From Flaccisagitta enflata (Eukaryota > Chaetognatha > Sagittoidea > Aphragmophora), in NCBI GenBank assembly GCA_965153355.1, contig OZ231127.1:69130001-69194000 (forward strand): a DNA stretch of 64,000 nucleotides, written 5' to 3'. Positions within the stretch are counted from its first letter, which is position 1. Every line of letters begins with the position of its first letter. The notes under the pieces are model-generated. The model was given only the letters and a program-made list of their open reading frames with translations. It did not search any database and was not told the DNA's origin. Made by a program: the position numbers and the translations under genes. Positions 59,962 through 64,000 of this stretch are shown here, in pieces.

Positions 59962-60187
59962 TTTATTAATAATACATTAACTATGAAAAAAATGTTGAAT
60001 CATATCGGAAATCTATATCTAGCTATATCTAATAATCGATTTATAGCTATCTCTTCTCGTATCTAGTGGAGACGGGGTCGCACGATCGTGCAGTAAAGTC
60101 GTACTGGTTGTAAAGACTTGGATCGTCGATTGCCTGGGACATCGTGCGTTGCAGAATTACCACGCCTACTCTCATCCGCCTCTTCAG
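59962..60187 (-). CDS. Possible terminal exon of an unidentified host gene
   Basis: Minus-strand frame 60187-60047 follows an in-frame TAG that doubles as an acceptor AG. It encodes LKRRMRVGVVILQRTMSQAI, then DDPSLYNQYDFTARSCDPVS and a basic end before TAG (60049-60047). A canonical AATAAA lies at 59967-59962, about 80 bases past the stop, giving a compact 3' UTR. The pyrimidine tract is weak. No family recognised; upstream exons would lie beyond the repeat cluster at 60.2-62.3 kb or outside the window. Confidence 0.28.
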
Positions 60188-60257
60188 CTAATCACTCAAG
60201 CCGGGCATCGGGTGCACGCTGATATTATTGCGATCCTTGGATGACTTGTTTCCTTCT

Positions 60258-60690
60258 GAATTTCCTTTTGGGCAGCGGCCAGAAGGGTCAAGCATTTATA
60301 TAACTCTTATAGAGGGTATCAACCTTCTCTTTCTTCTTCTCTCTCCCTCAAATCTAGCCTCGAGGCTCAAATCCAAAAAACATAAAGCTCAAATCAGCCA
60401 GCAGGCTCCGTCCAAGCCCCCAAGCCCCGTCCATAGTCTCAAAGCCCCCAGATCCTGTATAAGCTCAAATCAGCCTCCAAAGCTCAAATCCCAGTCTCAG
60501 GGCTCAAATCTTGTGTAAATTTAAATAGCCTCAGGCTCTAATTTAAAACCTTGAGGTTCAAGTAAACAATGCAGTCATTGGCTCCTTCGGGCGCTGCTGC
60601 CCGTCTAACCCTCACCCTGCGCTCACATAGGAACTGGCAGGTACTGCTGACCATCTAATGCTTTTGCGACAAATTACTTACCATTTGCCC
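60258..60690. mobile_element. Minisatellite fold-back, family E (copy E5)
   Basis: Left TTTTGGGCAGCGGCCAGAAG (60267) and right CTCCTTCGGGCGCTGCTGCC (60581) with GGTACTGCTGACCATC beyond. The core repeats CTCAAATC/AGCCTC units. Arms are more decayed than in E3. Confidence 0.6.
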
Positions 60691-60811
60691 AGAGAGCAGA
60701 AGTTCTCTGAAGCTAAATCGATCAAATATGATGCTTCAGTTTTAATGCAATTGATGATCGATCAATAATTGTGATCACTGCGTACATTCACTAATCCTTT
60801 CATTTTCTTCC

Positions 60812-60945
60812 TAAATACCATAAAGGCAGCCTTTAATCGCCGTAAGAAAAAATCGATTAATGCTTTGAAATTGACAGACAGGCAGACAGACAGACAGAGT
60901 GAGACAGAAAGAAAAGAAGAGAGGAGAGAAAAAAACCGGTCTAGC
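60812..60945 (-). mobile_element. Family D terminal hairpin with ACAG tract (copy D5)
   Basis: ACCATAAAGGCAGCCTTTAA then TCGCCGTAAGAAAAAATCGA, followed by an ACAG run (60875-60898) and purine-rich sequence. Confidence 0.45.
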
Positions 60946-61454
60946 AAAGGCAAAATACGTGGTCAACGATGCCCACCAGCCCTGCTTTGCATGGTTGAAA
61001 ATCGGAATAGAGGCAGGGCAAAAAGCGGCCCCAAAAGAATAGTCCTGTAGAACACAGAGGACTTCCGTTACCGTTTATTCCATTTGTTCGTTGTTCCTTA
61101 GTCTGTCCGTGAGCCCCAGGCCCCTCTCAGGCCTAAGAATCTAGGCCTGAAATCTGCCCTCTCAGGTCTAAATCTGCCCTCTCAGGCGCTGATCTGCGGG
61201 AGCGGTTTCAGGCCTGAGAGGGCAGATTTTAAACCTGAGAGGAGACAGGCCTGAAAGGGCGAATTTCAGGCCTGAGAGGGCAGATTCAAGGCCTGGGGGC
61301 TGATTTCAGGCCTGAGAGGGCGAATTTTAGGCCTGTGAGGTCAGTTCCAGGCTGGGAGACCCTGGAGACCAGACCAGACGGACAAACGGACCAGAAGCGA
61401 GCAGGCGAGAAGTCCCCTGTGTTTCTGCAGGACCCGGCCCCCTTCAGGGCGCTA
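60945..61454. mobile_element. Minisatellite fold-back, family E (copy E6)
   Basis: The left end has GGTCAACGATGCCCACCAGC, CCTGCTTTGCATGG, AAAAGCGGCCCCAAAAG and AGTCCTGTAGAACACAGAGG. The right end has GTCCCCTGTGTTTCTGCAGG and CCCCCTTCAGGGCGCT. The core repeats AGGCCTGAGAGGGCAGATTT with variants, including inverted units. Confidence 0.65.
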
Positions 61455-61596
61455 GAGAAGACAGACAGACGGACAGAGAGACGGAGAGGAAAAAAGACAG
61501 ATAAACAGACAGACAGACAAACAGACAGACAGGGAGAGAATGGGCAAGCAGGGTAAAATGCAAGTGATTCAAAAGCCAGCGTCACATTGACTCGTT
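61440..61596 (+). repeat. (ACAG)/(GACG) tract between fold-backs
   Basis: AGACAGACAGACGGACAG-type tetranucleotides, then AACAGACAGACAGAC. The ACNG signature appears here too. Confidence 0.7.
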
Positions 61597-62336
61597 TTTG
61601 GGCAGCGGCCCCGAAGGGGGCAGTCACCTAACAGAACCTGGGGGGACTTTTTGGCCGTCCGTCCGTCCGTTAGATTAGATTGGGTGGATTGAATGGTCAC
61701 CTGCATCTCAGGCCCCTCGGGCCCCAAATCCAGCCTCTCAGGCCTCAGATAAAACTCGTCGCCTCCAAATCCTCAAGGATTCTCGGGCCTCAAATCCGGC
61801 CTCTGGGATCACAAATCCGGCCTCTCAGGCCTCAAATCCAGTCTCTCAGGCCTCCAATCCGGCCCCTGGGCCATGGAATCCAGCCCCTCAGGCCTCAAAT
61901 CCAGCCCCTCAGGCCTCAAATTTGGTCTCTCTGGTCTCAAATGTGGCCTGTCAGGTCTTAAATCTGGCCTGTAAAGCGTCAAACCTGGCGTCTCAGGCCT
62001 CAAATTAGCCCTCTCAGGCCTCAAATTAGCCCTCTCAGGCCTCAAATTAGGCTCCTCTCAGGCCCTCAGAATTGAGCTTCACAGGAATATAAAAGGAAAT
62101 GGCGCTGTCAGGCTTCAGCCAAACACAGTAGCCATTTTAATGTGGAAAGCCTTGAACTCTTTGAGCCTTCAATCAGTGCACTATAGCATCTCATCAATGT
62201 TGTCAGACAGGACCAACAAGGGTCCCCTGTGTTCTACAGGACCGTCTATAGGGCCATGTATACTTCCCCTCATATTCTAAAATCATGCAAAGCAGGGCAG
62301 CAGGTATTGCTGACTACATATTGCCCCTTAGGCGAC
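61597..62336. mobile_element. Minisatellite fold-back, family E (copy E7)
   Basis: Left GGGCAGCGGCCCCGAAGGGG, then GTCCGTCCGTCCG. Right GTCCCCTGTGTTCTACAGGA (62222) and GCAAAGCAGGGCAGCAGGTA. The core 61690-62060 is a ~20-bp array (CTCAGGCCTCAAATCCAGCC). Confidence 0.75.
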
Positions 62337-62757
62337 TGTTTTGTGTTACATAGGGCTTGCCCAAAATTGAGATCAATGAAAAATATTGATCTTTAGGGAA
62401 AAAAATAGAAAAATGCGAGAAAAATTCAAGGAAATGTAGCTCCAAAAACTGTGATACTTTGGGAATTCTGCTTGGTGTCATCTGAAAGAAGAGCATTAGC
62501 TGTTAATTTCATACATAGTCTCAGTATTGTTATAAAACGCATCAACTTTACTTAAAAGCTTCATTTATAATAAGAAATCAATTCCTCCATGAGTCTCCAA
62601 AAAGCCGAGGTACTAAACTTTTTTTTCCAGAGTGTGTCTAATCCGATCTATCAAGATGAATATCTGATTAGCACAGGGTCTTTGAAATAAAAAAAAACCT
62701 GGAGTCTAAGTTTTAAACCTTGAGTCTCCCTCAGTTGTGGGAAACTGGTAACCATGG
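62337..62757. repeat. Decayed family G-like segment
   Basis: CCAAAATTGAGATCAATGAA, TGTAGCTCCAAAAACTGTG and TTCTGCTTGGTGTCATCTGA parallel 31.1 and 49.2 kb. No ends defined. Confidence 0.4.
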
Positions 62758-62759
62758 CG

Positions 62760-63696
62760 AAAAAAATAAGCGGATTTTTTTTAAAACATATTCTATCTAT
62801 ATCAATTAAAAAAAGAAAAAACTTATTAAAATCGGTGATAGTTAGAAAGCTCTTTCAGAAAGATCTTTTTATTTCTAAGATGTCACAATTTTAACTCAGT
62901 TTTTAGAAGCTGAAGCAATTCAGTGTGACTTCTCCATTTCTGAACTGCCACTGACCTCCATAGAGGAATTTGAAAAAAGATTAAAATCTAAAATAAATGA
63001 AAGTTGCAGTCCAATTTCTACTAAAATTTTAAGTATTGATTCAGTGTGTGTCTCCTGATATCATTCAGGCCACTAATGCAAGTGGATGATTTTCACTAGG
63101 GTTTTGTAATTTATGTTAGATCATAATAAATACTAGAAACTAACGTTTACTGTGTACATTGCATATACTGCTGAATAGTAAAACCTCTCTTGCTGTTTCA
63201 ACTTGAACATAATTTTCAGAGCTTCAAAACCATCATGAATTTGATATGATTTTTGTCAAAACTTGATGATAAAAATCCTTCAAAAAAACCATGTTGTTGT
63301 CTCATTGACGCTCAGATTTCTAGAAGATTTCAAGATCTTTCTCATAATGAAAATGATAGAAAAAATTGTCCGATTTTTGAAATTTTTTAGGGGCTGTCAG
63401 AGGAAGGTATTCAGCGCTTCCAGTTCAATTTTCGTCAAAATCAGAGAATTTTTACTATGGTTTTAAGATGATTGTTTTTTATCACTCATTCTTGACATGA
63501 CATTAGAGCAGAAATGGAGTAGTCATGTTCAAACTGCAGTAGCTTCTAAACCGTTTGAGTTAAAAATTCCAGACATGAATCAAATGAAAGATCTTTCAAA
63601 GAGCTTTCTAACCATCACCAATTTTAATAAGTTTTTATTAGATTGAGGTAGACAGAATCTGTTTTGAAAAATCCGCCATTTTTTTGTCGCCAAGGT
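62760..63696. mobile_element. TA-flanked MITE (937 bp) with long arms
   Basis: Ends ACCATGGCGAAAAAAATAAG then CGGA, with complement ending at 63696, are flanked by TA (62758-62759, 63697-63698). Imperfect arms continue ~150 bp (AGAAAGCTCTTTCAGAAAGA against its complement near 63590). Its end resembles that of the 52.6-kb MITE. Confidence 0.75.
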
Positions 63697-63698
63697 TA

Positions 63699-64000
63699 TC
63701 CTTTTCTCGTACAGTCTGGGAACGGTCTTAATTCTCAATGATCAATATAATCTTGAATGAACAATTGCGACTTGTATCTATCTCAGTTTATATGTTTAAC
63801 ACATTGTATATCTAAGAAACACACCATAAAAATTGGTCAAATAAGCACAACCACGAAGAGTATCACCGACCAACTAACGCCGATTTGCTGCTTTATTTGC
63901 TTTTGTTTTGTTTACGTGGACTACCTTGACCTTTTTCTGCGCCCGGCTCCCCGTTTAGCGCGTGATGTCACATTTTTGCCTATTACTCGGAACTGTTTTG
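63699..64000. other. Right edge, nothing recognised
   Basis: No element or coding signal was identified up to the window end. Confidence 0.5.

Overview
This window reads as nuclear DNA from an invertebrate animal. Host coding sequence is sparse and intron-split. Most of the window is non-coding, packed with di-, tri- and tetranucleotide microsatellites and with remains of many transposon classes: a Penelope-like element, a BEL/Pao LTR element, a Jockey-like LINE, TA-flanked MITEs and fold-back elements. There is no operon structure, rRNA, convincing tRNA or CRISPR array. Short elements that combine an (ACNG)n tract, repeated subterminal motifs and a terminal hairpin resemble the Helentron-associated 'pearl'/HINE elements known from molluscs and other invertebrates. 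A lophotrochozoan or mollusc-like host is therefore my guess, not a demonstrated identity.

Layout. 0-5 kb: hairpin-ended ACNG elements, a MITE with a 9-bp target duplication, a fold-back element, and copy 1 of a ~0.73-kb dispersed repeat. 5.26-5.83 kb: a dense array of about 16 small hairpins, a 15-bp minisatellite and a broken reading frame. 6.7-9.6 kb: a decayed BEL/Pao pol. 10.1-12.75 kb (minus): a Penelope-like RT/GIY-YIG ORF whose frame continues into a ~80-residue polyglutamine tract. 12.8-14 kb: copy 2 of the dispersed repeat, carrying a MITE whose empty site is preserved in copy 1. 15.3-17.2 kb: a fold-back element with (TG)n and (AC)n cores. 18.5-23.1 kb (minus): a three-exon host gene for a secreted discoidin-like protein, its intron 2 filled by MITEs and a tandem repeat. 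23.6-32 kb: ACNG elements, an interstitial TTAGGG tract, microsatellites, fold-back elements with 20-bp minisatellite cores, and a 0.36-kb tandem duplication. 32.5-34.3 kb (minus): an intronless XK-related membrane protein gene. 34.5-40 kb: palindromes and MITEs. 40.7-44.4 kb: a 3.7-kb fold-back with 0.75-kb arms. 45-54 kb: repeats and MITEs. 54.4-58.8 kb (minus): an apparently intact two-ORF LINE. 59.9-60.2 kb (minus): a possible terminal host exon. 60.2-62.3 kb: a cluster of minisatellite fold-backs. 62.8-63.7 kb: a final TA-flanked MITE.

The best-supported host genes are the XK-related gene and the discoidin-like gene (signal peptide exon, two phase-1 introns, continuous frame). The retroelement ORFs are the only other long coding sequences. 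The LINE looks potentially functional, the Penelope-like ORF is open but lacks an obvious ATG, and the BEL/Pao copy is broken. The most unusual signals are the 5.26-5.83 kb hairpin array, with conserved loops on changing stems, and the hairpin-ended ACNG families, where each family's stem sequence also occurs near the element's other end.
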